The notes below the pieces were generated by a model. It was not told the DNA's origin and ran no database searches. It worked only from the letters and a program-made list of their open reading frames with translations. 64,000 nt of DNA, taken from the NCBI GenBank assembly GCA_036362985.1, contig JAYGXS010000005.1:34182202-34246201 (forward strand), given 5' to 3'. Shown here piece after piece: positions 63,376-64,000 of this stretch. A program made the translations under genes and the position numbers. The stretch is from Ligula intestinalis. Taxonomy: Eukaryota; Platyhelminthes; Cestoda; Diphyllobothriidea; Diphyllobothriidae. Within the stretch, counting starts at the first letter, position 1, and each line of letters begins with the position of its first letter.

Positions 63376-63580
63376 CAGAGAGAGTATAGACCGCCGGGCG
63401 GCTAGGAAGCTGTAGTACCTGAAAATGTGCGACGAGTTCGGCGATGCCATTGGCGAACTGTCCCTGATCGGGGATGGAGACCAAGTTGCTGTTCTGAAGA
63501 ACTAATTCGATGAGAAATAGAGGTGGTAATTCGGCTGGGACCTCGGCCGCAGCTTGTGCTCCAGGTTCACCCGGGTGTTC
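3147..63580 (-). CDS. DNAH6: Axonemal dynein heavy chain, DNAH6-like (42 exons, both ends outside the window)
   Basis: This motor subunit of an inner-arm axonemal dynein hydrolyses ATP to slide microtubule doublets in cilia and flagella. I joined 42 exons by reading minus-strand splice sites. Intron phases agree throughout and give 3,588 codons without a stop. Residues are counted from the first exon here. The tail and linker span about 1-950. AAA1 has GPAGTGKT at about 999-1006 and Walker B CFDEFNR. AAA2 has GPTGGGKT at about 1280. AAA3 has GETGVGKT at about 1624 and [12 protein letters not shown]4 has GVGGTGKQS at about 1975 and VFLFTD. The stalk with its microtubule-binding tip spans about 2200-2560, followed by AAA5, AAA6 and the C-terminal domain. 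Family members are about 4,100-4,200 residues, so several hundred N-terminal and about 90 C-terminal residues are missing. Strings such as [20 protein letters not shown] and GPPGGGRNP favour DNAH6 over DNAH1/3/7/12. A close paralogue cannot be excluded without a tree. Confidence 0.9.
3879..3967. repeat. Short hairpin repeat (about 90 bases)
   Basis: CCCACCTTAGACACC at the left pairs with GGTGTCTAAGGTGG at the right, around a CCCCAGAATTCTGTCTTACG core. A related core (CCCAAAATTCTGTCTCA) sits at 20,380. Confidence 0.55.
5480..5800 (+). mobile_element. LTR-like fragment, family D
   Basis: GAAGGACCAGAGCCCTATAA, then TTGAATAGAAGC and CCAGGACCGGCT parallel the arms at 46.4 and 47.6 kb (GAAGGACCAG, TATAAAA, GAATAAAGAC, CAGGACCGAC). 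The order TATA box then poly-A signal resembles an LTR. Boundaries are uncertain. Confidence 0.4.
5523..5541. repeat. (GC)n microsatellite
   Basis: Alternating GC for about 18 bases, flanked by three CACACGTG motifs within 100 bases. The alternation is of the Z-DNA-prone type. Confidence 0.9.
6692..7134. mobile_element. Foldback / MITE-like element, about 105-base inverted repeats
   Basis: Left arm 6692-6800 starts TGCACGAAAAATTATTAATT and includes CCTTCTTTAAATTTTATACT. The right arm ends AATTTTTTCGTGCA at 7134 and carries the reverse complement with scattered mismatches. AT-rich, no ORF. Probably a non-autonomous DNA element. Confidence 0.75.
7479..7725 (-). CDS. DNAH6: Dynein exon 41 (C-terminal domain)
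   Basis: 247 bases: [51 protein letters not shown]. Donor GTGAGT, one base carried over. Confidence 0.95.
7798..8055 (-). CDS. DNAH6: Dynein exon 40 (C-terminal domain), GC donor
   Basis: Eighty-six codons in phase 0: [52 protein letters not shown]. Ends IMK before donor GCAAGG. No GT donor nearby keeps the frame. Confidence 0.9.
8229..8465 (-). CDS. DNAH6: Dynein exon 39 (C-terminal domain)
   Basis: Seventy-nine codons in phase 0: [20 protein letters not shown], then [16 protein letters not shown] [12 protein letters not shown]. Donor GTTAGA, acceptor CTTCAG. Confidence 0.95.
8466..10011. other. Dynein intron 38 (1.5 kb)
   Basis: AT-rich sequence without a coding signal or a repeat I recognise. 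Its 5' end (10,011) is a GC donor. Confidence 0.7.
10012..10217 (-). CDS. DNAH6: Dynein exon 38 (AAA6 to C-terminal domain), GC donor
   Basis: 206 bases: [45 protein letters not shown]. Frame with exon 39 is kept only by donor GCAAGT after GAG, a consensus GC-AG donor. Confidence 0.92.
10307..10547 (-). CDS. DNAH6: Dynein exon 37 (AAA6)
   Basis: 241 bases: [54 protein letters not shown]. Donor GTGAGT, one base carried over. Confidence 0.96.
10563..10668 (-). repeat. Diverged copy of intron 40 plus start of exon 41
   Basis: Within intron 36, the plus strand CGAAACTAGTTACTGCCTTC, then ACTACTAATA, CATTATGTGATTATTAAA and GACTTGC, parallels 7687-7797 (CGAAACCCTTTACTGCCTTC, GCTACTAATA, AATTATGTGCTATTAAA, GCCTTGC). 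The match covers the whole 72-base intron 40 including its GC donor and runs into exon 41. Confidence 0.6.
10721..11521 (-). CDS. DNAH6: Dynein exon 36 (AAA6)
   Basis: 267 codons in phase 0: [59 protein letters not shown] and [14 protein letters not shown]. Donor GTAATG after VFLQ. Confidence 0.96.
11522..12548. other. Dynein intron 35 (1.0 kb)
   Basis: Almost filled by an inverted-repeat-bounded element carrying a Penelope-like fragment, listed next. Confidence 0.75.
11649..12367 (+). mobile_element. Penelope-like fragment bounded by inverted repeats
   Basis: The left arm from 11,649 (TTACCGGAGTCTATTGTCAG, then CAACGAAAAAACAAGCAATA) is the reverse complement, with scattered mismatches, of the right arm ending ACTCCGGTAA at 12,367. 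Arms are about 88 bases. Between them the plus strand reads [52 protein letters not shown] and [15 protein letters not shown], the RT-to-GIY-YIG end of a Penelope-like element, with stops and truncations. Confidence 0.75.
12549..12821 (-). CDS. DNAH6: Dynein exon 35 (AAA5-AAA6)
   Basis: Ninety-one codons in phase 0: [39 protein letters not shown], ending QFSLKYFKS. The GTATGT donor was chosen because it keeps frame with exon 36. Confidence 0.94.
13250..13660 (+). mobile_element. SINE family A, partly duplicated
   Basis: A tRNA-like head at 13,418-13,487 (CTCTTGGCTCAAGGATTAAG, B box GTGTTCGAGGCTC) is followed by TGACTGGCTGACGATGGC, AAGCCAGAAACGGTCATTCC and CTTTGCTGGC. Before it, at 13,257, lies another tail (CTTGTCTTTGCCGGCAATAC). 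Both tails continue into the same downstream sequence, ACTATCTGC to GCGGGACA. Confidence 0.75.
14790..14862 (-). repeat. tRNA-like SINE head
   Basis: The reverse complement shows A-box-like TGGTTCAATGGTTAGAGC and B-box-like GAGTTCCAGCCTC about 35 bases later. It resembles family A heads. No intact cloverleaf. Confidence 0.6.
15026..16013 (-). CDS. DNAH6: Dynein exon 34 (stalk return and AAA5)
   Basis: 988 bases, the longest exon: heptad-rich CC2 ([19 protein letters not shown]), [47 protein letters not shown] and [19 protein letters not shown]. Donor GTATCA, phase 0 out. Confidence 0.97.
16093..16127. repeat. (AT)n microsatellite
   Basis: About 17 uninterrupted AT units, located 80 bases upstream of the exon 34 acceptor on the gene strand. 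Confidence 0.95.
16195..16285 (+). repeat. SINE family A fragment
   Basis: TGCCTGACGATGACTTCTAA, GCCGGAAATGGCCAGCATAG, TCTCCCTTGTCTTTGTCGGT: body and tail of family A without a clear tRNA head. Confidence 0.65.
17282..17527 (-). CDS. DNAH6: Dynein exon 33 (microtubule-binding domain)
   Basis: 246 bases: [39 protein letters not shown], then [13 protein letters not shown]. Donor GTTAGT with CG carried over. Confidence 0.95.
17640..17884 (-). CDS. DNAH6: Dynein exon 32 (stalk, start of microtubule-binding tip)
   Basis: 245 bases: [48 protein letters not shown]. This runs into the microtubule-binding domain. Donor GTGAGT with AA carried over. Confidence 0.95.
18084..18232 (-). mobile_element. 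tRNA-derived SINE family B, copy 1
   Basis: The head, 18,121-18,190 on the minus strand, carries GGTAGAGCATTAGCCTCCGG and B box GGGTTCAAATCCC. It is followed by CACACTTGGGTCAACTC. Nearly identical to 18,388-18,490 in opposite orientation. A plus-strand tail (AATTAAGCAAATCTGCCAAA) abuts on the right. Confidence 0.8.
18355..18530 (+). mobile_element. tRNA-derived SINE family B, copy 2
   Basis: The tRNA-like head at 18,388-18,467 pairs GCGTTTG with CAAACGC as acceptor stem and has T arm GCGGG/CCCGC and A box TAGCTTAGCGGTAGAGC. The anticodon-like loop is CCGGCAA, with C instead of U at position 33. It continues into CACACTTGGGTCAAATCC and the AATTAAGCAAATCTGCCAAA tail. Confidence 0.8.
19205..19320 (+). 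mobile_element. LTR-like 3' end, family D
   Basis: TGAATAAGGCCACTGCCTAT, CAGGACCGCTC, TTCTGCCTATTAGCC, ending CTATAACA followed by ACTGGCGACG. The TGAATAA-to-CTATTAG order matches the arms at 46.4 and 47.7 kb. The ACA-end followed by a TGGCG motif resembles an LTR end and primer-binding site. Confidence 0.4.
19677..19848 (-). CDS. DNAH6: Dynein exon 31 (stalk helix CC1)
   Basis: 172 bases: [19 protein letters not shown] to [12 protein letters not shown], with coiled-coil heptads of the outgoing stalk. Donor GTACGG. Confidence 0.9.
19849..21205. other. Dynein intron 30 (1.4 kb)
   Basis: A diverged SINE A-like segment at 20,240-20,400 and a GATTCGAATC-rich stretch at 20,574-20,700. No coding signal. 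Confidence 0.65.
21206..21360 (-). CDS. DNAH6: Dynein exon 30 (AAA4 to stalk)
   Basis: 155 bases: [16 protein letters not shown], then [20 protein letters not shown], leading into the first stalk helix. Donor GTAAGT with AA carried over. Confidence 0.93.
21361..22913. other. Dynein intron 29 (1.6 kb)
   Basis: Contains a Cys-tRNA-like SINE B copy at 22.0 kb and a possible SINE A tail near 22,490. Otherwise nothing recognised. Confidence 0.65.
22000..22165 (+). mobile_element. SINE family B copy with Cys(GCA)-like head
   Basis: The head at 22,036-22,110 pairs GCCTCG with CGAGGC. The loop GTGCAAA would present anticodon GCA with U33, and the T arm is GTGGG/CCCAC. The B box is mutated (GGTTTAACG). 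The flank CCCAACTGGGTCAACAG matches the family B tail, so this is a retroposed copy and not an obvious functional tRNA gene. Confidence 0.65.
22914..23433 (-). CDS. DNAH6: Dynein exon 29 (AAA4 core)
   Basis: 520 bases: [11 protein letters not shown], Walker [32 protein letters not shown], then [20 protein letters not shown] and [11 protein letters not shown]. Donor GTTTGT, phase 0 out. Confidence 0.96.
23434..25201. other. Dynein intron 28 (1.8 kb)
   Basis: Dominated by a Penelope-like remnant at about 23.9-24.5 kb. The rest (24.5-25.2 kb) has open stretches with no recognisable domain. Confidence 0.7.
23935..24515 (+). pseudogene. Penelope-like retroelement fragment (RT end and GIY-YIG)
   Basis: Read in shifting plus frames: [68 protein letters not shown], then [20 protein letters not shown] and SVNRHI. 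This is the C-terminal reverse transcriptase connection and GIY-YIG nuclease of a Penelope-like element, with at least three frame breaks. Same family as the fragments at 2.0, 12.0 and 50.2 kb. Confidence 0.75.
25202..25362 (-). CDS. DNAH6: Dynein exon 28 (AAA4 P-loop)
   Basis: 161 bases: [20 protein letters not shown], then Walker [16 protein letters not shown]. Donor GTAAGT with AG carried over. Confidence 0.96.
25363..25911. other. Dynein intron 27 (549 bases)
   Basis: No repeat or gene recognised. Confidence 0.7.
25912..26043 (-). CDS. DNAH6: Dynein exon 27 (AAA4 start)
   Basis: Forty-four codons in phase 0: [18 protein letters not shown] to KLQGVLQE. The FGDF motif is typical of this position. 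Donor GTAAGC. Confidence 0.9.
26044..28324. other. Dynein intron 26 (2.3 kb)
   Basis: Its 26.16-27.08 kb part is a non-LTR retrotransposon remnant on the plus strand, opposite to the gene. Nothing recognised in 27.1-28.3 kb. Confidence 0.7.
26157..27077 (+). pseudogene. Non-LTR retrotransposon reverse transcriptase remnant (CR1/L2-like)
   Basis: Reads [38 protein letters not shown], then [15 protein letters not shown] (RT motif, normally SGVPQGSVLGPLLF) and [15 protein letters not shown], where the catalytic F-A-D-D has become FADY. It continues, after frame changes, to [14 protein letters not shown] and VQRCAIKL, ending [18 protein letters not shown]. Stops and frameshifts show it is dead. 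Confidence 0.8.
28325..28488 (-). CDS. DNAH6: Dynein exon 26 (AAA3-AAA4)
   Basis: 164 bases: [39 protein letters not shown]. Donor GTAAGG, phase 0 out. Confidence 0.94.
28581..28740 (-). CDS. DNAH6: Dynein exon 25 (AAA3)
   Basis: 160 bases: [15 protein letters not shown], then [19 protein letters not shown], a conserved AAA3 sensor-II region. Donor GTAACA, one base carried over. Confidence 0.95.
28876..29325 (-). CDS. DNAH6: Dynein exon 24 (AAA3 core)
   Basis: 150 codons in phase 0, starting with the T that completes the AAA3 P-loop. It carries Walker [23 protein letters not shown] and [12 protein letters not shown]. The [12 protein letters not shown] reading points to DNAH6. Confidence 0.96.
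29395..29475 (-). repeat. Degenerate tRNA-like SINE piece
   Basis: The reverse complement GTTGGCTGTGCGCAAGTCTT, then GTGGTTTCAAACCCCACCG, resembles the Cys-like family B head at 22.0 kb. Confidence 0.45.
29955..30170 (+). repeat. Dispersed repeat E2, copy 1
   Basis: GGGATTAGGCCTGATAATTG, then TAGTGCTCTAAGTACAACCA and CGACTTAGACCGC, aligns with 35,608-35,660. Includes AATAAA at 30,056. Confidence 0.5.
32021..32242 (-). CDS. DNAH6: Dynein exon 23 (AAA3, P-loop first half)
   Basis: Seventy-four codons in phase 0: [20 protein letters not shown], then [12 protein letters not shown]. The intron cuts the Walker A motif between K and T. Donor GTAAGT. Confidence 0.95.
32320..32544 (-). CDS. DNAH6: Dynein exon 22 (AAA3 start)
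   Basis: Seventy-five codons in phase 0: [30 protein letters not shown], ending EDCSDAR. Donor GTGAGT. Confidence 0.92.
32882..32945 (-). repeat. SINE family A tail, inverted
   Basis: GTATTGCTGGCAAACACAAG, then GGAGACTGGAATAGCC, is the reverse complement of the family A tail. Confidence 0.6.
33040..33215 (+). mobile_element. SINE family A copy
   Basis: The head (GCTCTTGGCTCAATGATTCG, B box GAGTTCGAGCCTC) is followed by ATGACTGGCTGATGATGGC, AAGCAAGAAATGGTCATTCC and TTGTCTTTGCCGGC. Confidence 0.75.
33270..33550. repeat. Possible relative of the 6.7 kb foldback element
   Basis: CTACTTAAGTA, GGCCTTCTTCAAATTTTCCA and GTTGTAAAAAAGG echo 6,620-6,800. Low identity, boundaries unknown. Confidence 0.3.
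33722..33840. repeat. Degenerate TTAGGG-like tract
   Basis: GGGGTTACGTTTAGGGGTAA, GGGTAGAGTCAGTGTTAG, CCTAGGGCTTCGGTT: irregular TTAGGG relatives on the plus strand. Confidence 0.45.
34669..34794 (-). CDS. DNAH6: Dynein exon 21 (AAA2-AAA3 spacer)
   Basis: Forty-two codons in phase 0: [16 protein letters not shown] to RLPTIIPQ. Weakly conserved spacer, but position, phase and splice sites (CTTCAG, GTAAGT) all fit. Confidence 0.85.
35135..35255 (+). repeat. SINE family A fragment
   Basis: GAGTATGTCTGGCTACTAAG, CAGAAATGGTCACCCCAGTC, CCTTGTCTTTGTCG: family A body and tail. Confidence 0.65.
35500..35670 (+). repeat. Dispersed repeat E2, copy 2
   Basis: GGGACTGGGCGTGATATTTG, CAGTGCTCTGAGCACACCCA, CGGCTTAGACCCC aligns with 30,112-30,165. 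Confidence 0.5.
36296..36345 (-). repeat. Inverted repeat arm (pairs with 37,715-37,765)
   Basis: CAACATGCCTATTTGCAGAC is the near reverse complement of GCCTGCAGATAGGCATG at 37.73 kb, with both flanked by G- or C-rich runs. Confidence 0.5.
36417..36431. repeat. (GA)n tract
   Basis: GGGGAGAGAGAGAGAGATTG; short CA repeats follow at 36,515. Confidence 0.85.
37255..37365. repeat. Imperfect 41-base tandem units
   Basis: Three starts of G(C/T)GT(C/G)CTTATTC about 41 bases apart, with CCCCACGGTCTTTG / CCCACGTTCTTTG inside, about 2.5 units. Confidence 0.55.
37640..37880. repeat. Dispersed repeat, also at 47,115-47,225
   Basis: TTAGCGCAGCTACCACGCGA then CCCATTTTGGGGAT parallels CTCAGCGCATCTACCGCTAG then ACCATTTTAGGAAT at 47.19 kb. 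Its left side pairs with 36.3 kb as an inverted repeat. Confidence 0.4.
38251..38502 (-). CDS. DNAH6: Dynein exon 20 (AAA2)
   Basis: Eighty-four codons in phase 0, with [18 protein letters not shown] and [14 protein letters not shown], the classic AAA2 signature. Donor GTAAGA. Confidence 0.96.
40213..41283 (+). mobile_element. Helitron remnant (Pif1-like helicase C-terminus and 3' end)
   Basis: One frame with several stops reads [79 protein letters not shown] and [18 protein letters not shown]. After a frame shift it reads [25 protein letters not shown] and GISKNVV. These are the last helicase motifs of animal Helitrons. At 41,259-41,276 a GCGAAGCC/GGGCTTC hairpin is followed by CTTG, resembling the Helitron hairpin plus CTRR end. 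Confidence 0.82.
41429..41592 (-). mobile_element. SINE family A copy (most complete)
   Basis: On the minus strand: head CTCGTGGCCCAATGGTCAGG, B box GAGTTCGACGCTC, then AGACTGACTGATGACAGC, AAGCCAGAAATGGCCATTCC and CTTGTCTTTGCCGGTAATAC. Confidence 0.8.
41695..41830. repeat. Degenerate TTAGGG-like tract
   Basis: ATTAGGGTTAGGGTTCGAG, then TTAAGGGTTAATTTTAAGG, TTAGGATTAG and GTTAGGGTTTAGG: the clearest of four such tracts, oriented TTAGGG on the plus strand. Confidence 0.65.
42121..42525 (-). CDS. DNAH6: Dynein exon 19 (AAA2 P-loop)
   Basis: 135 codons in phase 0: [18 protein letters not shown], then Walker [13 protein letters not shown] and [16 protein letters not shown]. Donor GTAAGT after QTCV. 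Confidence 0.96.
42526..44062. other. Dynein intron 18 (1.5 kb)
   Basis: No known element identified. 43.38-43.75 kb has an LTR-like composition but lacks a second copy here. Confidence 0.6.
44063..44334 (-). CDS. DNAH6: Dynein exon 18 (AAA1-AAA2)
   Basis: 272 bases: [34 protein letters not shown], then [17 protein letters not shown]. Donor GTGAGC, phase 0 out. Confidence 0.95.
44466..44619 (-). CDS. DNAH6: Dynein exon 17 (AAA1)
   Basis: 154 bases: [13 protein letters not shown], then [18 protein letters not shown] and [13 protein letters not shown], the AAA1 sensor-I region. Donor GTAAGT, one base carried over. Confidence 0.95.
44620..45057. other. Dynein intron 16 (438 bases)
   Basis: Nothing recognised. 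Confidence 0.7.
45058..45352 (-). CDS. DNAH6: Dynein exon 16 (AAA1 ATP site)
   Basis: 295 bases carrying the principal ATPase site: Walker [14 protein letters not shown], Walker B CCFDEFNR and VLSVIAQQ. Donor GTGGGT after AKAAK. Confidence 0.96.
45444..45730 (-). CDS. DNAH6: Dynein exon 15 (linker to AAA1)
   Basis: 287 bases, phase 0 in and two bases carried out. It contains [17 protein letters not shown] and [19 protein letters not shown], leading into AAA1. Donor GTGAGT. Confidence 0.95.
45825..46082 (-). CDS. DNAH6: Dynein exon 14 (linker), GC donor
   Basis: Eighty-six codons in phase 0 from [19 protein letters not shown] to YEKKSYE. The only boundary that keeps frame with exon 15 uses donor GCGAGT after GAG instead of GT. 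Confidence 0.87.
46371..47708. mobile_element. Inverted repeat of two LTR-like arms (family D)
   Basis: Left arm 46,371-46,705 and right arm 47,375-47,708 are reverse complements with scattered mismatches. Both outer ends read GTGATATG / CATATCAC. On the arm strand the order is ACGGTGACGCA, GCAGCGTGGGAAACCA, GATAGGCCAGGAA, AGAAGGACCAG, TTATAAAA and CCTGAATAA. The TATA box and AATAA(A) arrangement suggests LTR origin. The spacer holds LTR-like family E. Confidence 0.7.
46735..46998 (+). mobile_element. LTR-like fragment, family E, copy 1
   Basis: AGCTGATTGGTCCCCTGTCG, AGAGTGACTTGCTTCACTTG, then GCTAATTACAAGTACCAAGC and GTGGTTCGTAAC parallel 52,093-52,305. It lies inside the inverted family D structure. 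Confidence 0.5.
47715..49663 (+). mobile_element. TIR DNA transposon (1,949 bases), superfamily not assigned
   Basis: It begins CCCTAGTAGCAACTAGTCGA and ends GAATTGCTACTAGGG, 12-base perfect terminal inverted repeats. Both subterminal zones are full of TAGTCGACTA-type motifs (for example 47,728-47,752 and 49,518-49,650). It encloses a decayed multi-exon gene. No convincing target-site duplication is visible (at most a flanking TC), so the superfamily is left open. Confidence 0.8.
48022..49300 (+). pseudogene. Transposon-borne gene with DUF4806-like region, decayed
   Basis: An ATG at 48,022 opens [19 protein letters not shown], with one stop at codon 23 and an acidic stretch ([11 protein letters not shown]) ending 48,291. 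Later segments read [20 protein letters not shown] (coiled coil), [19 protein letters not shown] to REQL (to a GTAAGT donor at 48,893), [19 protein letters not shown], and [19 protein letters not shown]. The LxxxxDFRxLNxxLSDxxFRxQL plus EITxFINW pattern resembles DUF4806. Possible introns with GTAAG and TTCAG borders survive. Role in transposition unknown. Confidence 0.6.
49985..50440 (+). pseudogene. Penelope-like reverse transcriptase fragment
   Basis: The plus strand reads [47 protein letters not shown], then in other frames [20 protein letters not shown]. This is the thumb-side end of a Penelope-like RT. It lacks the GIY-YIG part, complementing the fragments at 2.0, 12.0 and 24.2 kb. Confidence 0.7.
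52000..52310 (+). mobile_element. LTR-like fragment, family E, copy 2
   Basis: AGCTGATTGGCCCACTGACT, GAGAATGACTTGCTCTGACT, then CCTAATTAGCAGTACCAGGC and GCGGATCATAACA match the copy at 46.7-47.0 kb. It ends about 110 bases from dynein exon 13. Confidence 0.5.
52418..52485 (-). CDS. DNAH6: Dynein exon 13 (linker, short)
   Basis: 68 bases. The carried G gives E, then [18 protein letters not shown] to SLGK, matching the family. Donor GTATGC, acceptor CTTCCAG. The intron that follows is the largest in the window (6.3 kb). Confidence 0.85.
52607..53033 (-). CDS. DNAH6: Dynein exon 12 (linker)
   Basis: 427 bases, ending with one base carried over. It contains [20 protein letters not shown] and [18 protein letters not shown], the most conserved part of the linker. 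Donor GTAAGG after EYFEGSG. Confidence 0.95.
53034..53713. other. Dynein intron 11 (680 bases)
   Basis: Nothing recognised. Confidence 0.7.
53714..53926 (-). CDS. DNAH6: Dynein exon 11 (linker)
   Basis: Seventy-one codons in phase 0, with [20 protein letters not shown] and [15 protein letters not shown]. Donor GTAAGA, acceptor ATTTCAG. Confidence 0.94.
53927..55084. other. Dynein intron 10 (1.2 kb)
   Basis: Contains a minus-strand SINE A copy. The rest is AT-rich without a gene. Confidence 0.7.
54195..54355 (-). mobile_element. SINE family A copy, diverged
   Basis: TATTCCGGCAAAGGCAGGCA, TTTCTGGCTTATTGGCCATC, ATCAGCTAGGAGTAG and a B-box complement CGAGGTTCGAACTTGCG, in reverse orientation. 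Confidence 0.7.
55085..55297 (-). CDS. DNAH6: Dynein exon 10 (linker)
   Basis: Seventy-one codons in phase 0: [17 protein letters not shown] through [12 protein letters not shown]. The [10 protein letters not shown] segment is a hallmark of the linker region. Donor GTACGT. Confidence 0.93.
55298..56360. other. Dynein intron 9 (1.1 kb)
   Basis: Nothing recognised. Confidence 0.7.
56361..56618 (-). CDS. DNAH6: Dynein exon 9 (DHC N2 / linker start)
   Basis: Eighty-six codons in phase 0. [18 protein letters not shown] and [18 protein letters not shown] are typical DHC N2 motifs. Donor GTAAGC, acceptor ATTTCAG. Confidence 0.93.
56619..58471. other. Dynein intron 8 (1.9 kb)
   Basis: A TTAGGG-like tract at 56.9-57.1 kb. 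Two open stretches at 57.57-57.75 and 57.91-58.10 kb show no domain I recognise. Confidence 0.65.
56940..57070. repeat. Degenerate TTAGGG-like tract
   Basis: GGAGGTAAGGTTAGTGCTAA, GGTTAAGAGTCAGGGTTAGG and TAGGGGTTAGTGCTAAG on the plus strand. Confidence 0.5.
58472..58507 (-). CDS. DNAH6: Dynein micro-exon 8 (tail)
   Basis: A 36-base exon, [12 protein letters not shown], in phase 0 with acceptor TTTATAG and donor GTAATT. It joins QKSFK upstream to [12 protein letters not shown] downstream. It stands alone between introns of about 2.9 and 1.9 kb. Confidence 0.75.
58728..58810 (+). repeat. Direct repeat family (GGCCATCAA), diverged copy 3
   Basis: GGCATCAAGCAATTAGCGCA, TTAGTTTTCATAAGTGTGTA, GTAGCATAGTGACTG resembles 1246-1350. 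Confidence 0.5.
58953..59046. repeat. (TTC)n microsatellite
   Basis: About 94 bases of TTC/TTG-interrupted triplets, polypyrimidine on the plus strand, hence (GAA)n on the dynein transcript. Confidence 0.95.
59285..59420 (-). mobile_element. tRNA-derived SINE family B, copy 3
   Basis: The minus strand head carries B box GGGTTCAAATCCCACCGAAC, preceded by TCTCTGATACGT, and continues into CACAATTGGGTCAACTCAAA and the TTAATCAAATCTGCCAAACC tail. Confidence 0.75.
60052..60225 (+). mobile_element. SINE family A-related copy
   Basis: Head GTCCGTGGCTCAGTGACAGC, B box GGGTTCGAGTCTTGG, then CGACGACTCACAAGCCGGAA, ATGGCATCCCAGTCTC and AAGTCTTTGTC. Confidence 0.65.
60348..60525 (+). mobile_element. SINE family A-related copy
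   Basis: Head GGTCCGTAGCTCAATTCTAG, then GTTCTGAATCCCGG, ATATAACTGCCTAACGACG, AATAAGCCAGAAAAGGTCC and CACTTATCTTCCTCGGC. Confidence 0.65.
61429..61557 (-). CDS. DNAH6: Dynein exon 7 (tail)
   Basis: Forty-three codons in phase 0: [15 protein letters not shown] to RGYQKSFK. The donor GTCCGT is weak but sits where the family sequence requires it. Confidence 0.83.
61699..61848 (-). CDS. DNAH6: Dynein exon 6 (tail)
   Basis: Fifty codons in phase 0 from [17 protein letters not shown] to REAKQAVG. Charged and helical, as expected of a dynein tail. Acceptor CTTCCAG, donor GTGAGT. Confidence 0.85.
61948..62049 (-). CDS. DNAH6: Dynein exon 5 (tail)
   Basis: Thirty-four codons in phase 0: [19 protein letters not shown] and so on, ending FAVYQ. 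Acceptor CGCTACAG, donor GTTGGC. Confidence 0.85.
62158..62462 (-). CDS. DNAH6: Dynein exon 4 (tail)
   Basis: 305 bases reading [15 protein letters not shown], then [19 protein letters not shown] and a coiled-coil-like stretch. Donor GTGCGT follows LRKVQLR and restores phase 0. Confidence 0.87.
62579..62620 (-). CDS. DNAH6: Dynein micro-exon 3 (tail)
   Basis: A 42-base exon too short for ordinary ORF calling. The carried-over G gives [14 protein letters not shown], leaving one G for the next exon. Acceptor CTTCTAG and donor GTGCGT are both good, and the phase fits both neighbours. Confidence 0.7.
62621..62962. other. Dynein intron 2 (342 bases)
   Basis: AT-rich, nothing recognised. Confidence 0.7.
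62963..63251 (-). CDS. DNAH6: Dynein exon 2 (tail)
   Basis: 289 bases, entering in phase 0 and leaving one base (G). It contains [17 protein letters not shown], a recognisable DNAH6 tail segment. Acceptor GCTACAG, donor GTAATA. Confidence 0.88.
63333..63373. repeat. (AT)n microsatellite
   Basis: About 20 uninterrupted AT units in the short intron between dynein exons 1 and 2. Confidence 0.95.
63419..63580 (-). CDS. DNAH6: Dynein exon 1 of window (tail)
   Basis: Fifty-four codons, phase 0 at both ends, acceptor TTTTAG and donor GTACTA. It contains [14 protein letters not shown], which resembles the DNAH6 tail. An (AT)n tract lies in the next intron, 45 bases from its donor. Confidence 0.8.
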
Positions 63581-64000
63581 CTAAAATAATCAGTTGTCAG
63601 TAATAGATCTCGCAATTTTAGCCGTTCCTGAGGTTGTAAGAAAACACAGTGCTGAGAAGACCCCATAAGTTGTTTGGAAACTAGACACGCGAATGTTCGA
63701 TTAAACAGAAAACTGCGGCTGGTTTAAGTAAAACGCAATGACCACGATTGGGTTATGGCCGAACACAACCTATTCAATTCATCTTCATCCCTCTTATTTA
63801 TGCTTCCCAATAATAATGCTTTTTGCGAGTCCTATTTCAGAAGAAAGAGACTCAATCGTCAAGTCGGCTTCCAGGTGTCCAAATCTGTCAAGAGGGGTGC
63901 AGGAGAGGAGAATGAGGCAAATTTTTCACAAGTTTGTTACCAACTAGCTTACTCGAAAACCACCATCCCGTGCCCGCCACGCCATGGGTGGTTAATCTGC
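63581..64000. other. Partial dynein intron
   Basis: No exon found on the minus strand. The upstream part of the gene lies outside the window. Confidence 0.65.

Overview
This is eukaryotic genomic DNA of animal type. It holds one very large, intron-rich gene on the minus strand with mobile-element debris packed into its introns. The gene is an axonemal dynein heavy chain, closest by motif reading to DNAH6 (single-headed inner-arm class). I could place 42 coding exons between 63,580 and 3,147. They join in one continuous frame, every intron phase agrees with the next exon, and they give 10,766 coding bases (3,588 codons plus 2 bases). The N-terminal tail continues beyond 64,000. The last part of the C-terminal domain (roughly 90 residues by family comparison) lies below position 1.

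Layout in gene order, from high to low coordinates. At 63.6-52.4 kb are the tail and linker. At 46.1-44.1 kb is AAA1 with the main ATP site ([15 protein letters not shown]). At 42.5-38.3 kb is AAA2 (GPTGGGKT). At 34.8-28.3 kb is AAA3 (GETGVGK|T, with the P-loop split by an intron). At 26.0-22.9 kb is AAA4 (GVGGTGKQS). At 21.4-17.3 kb is the stalk with the microtubule-binding tip. At 16.0-12.5 kb are the stalk return and AAA5. At 11.5-3.1 kb are AAA6 and the C-terminal domain. I found no frameshift or internal stop in the exons, so the gene looks functional. Three introns appear to use GC donors.

The introns hold four degraded Penelope-like (RT plus GIY-YIG) fragments, a CR1/L2-like non-LTR reverse transcriptase remnant, a Helitron helicase remnant with a likely 3' hairpin terminus, and a 1.95 kb TIR transposon carrying a decayed multi-exon gene with a DUF4806-like region. 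They also hold a large inverted repeat made of LTR-like arms, a roughly 440 bp foldback element, at least two tRNA-derived SINE families in many copies, LTR-like pieces, microsatellites and degenerate TTAGGG-like tracts.

The organism is inferred only. The mix of Penelope-like elements, tRNA-SINEs and multi-kilobase introns suggests a flatworm, perhaps a tapeworm with a large genome. I cannot confirm this from the window. No second host gene, functional tRNA or rRNA gene, or CRISPR array was found.
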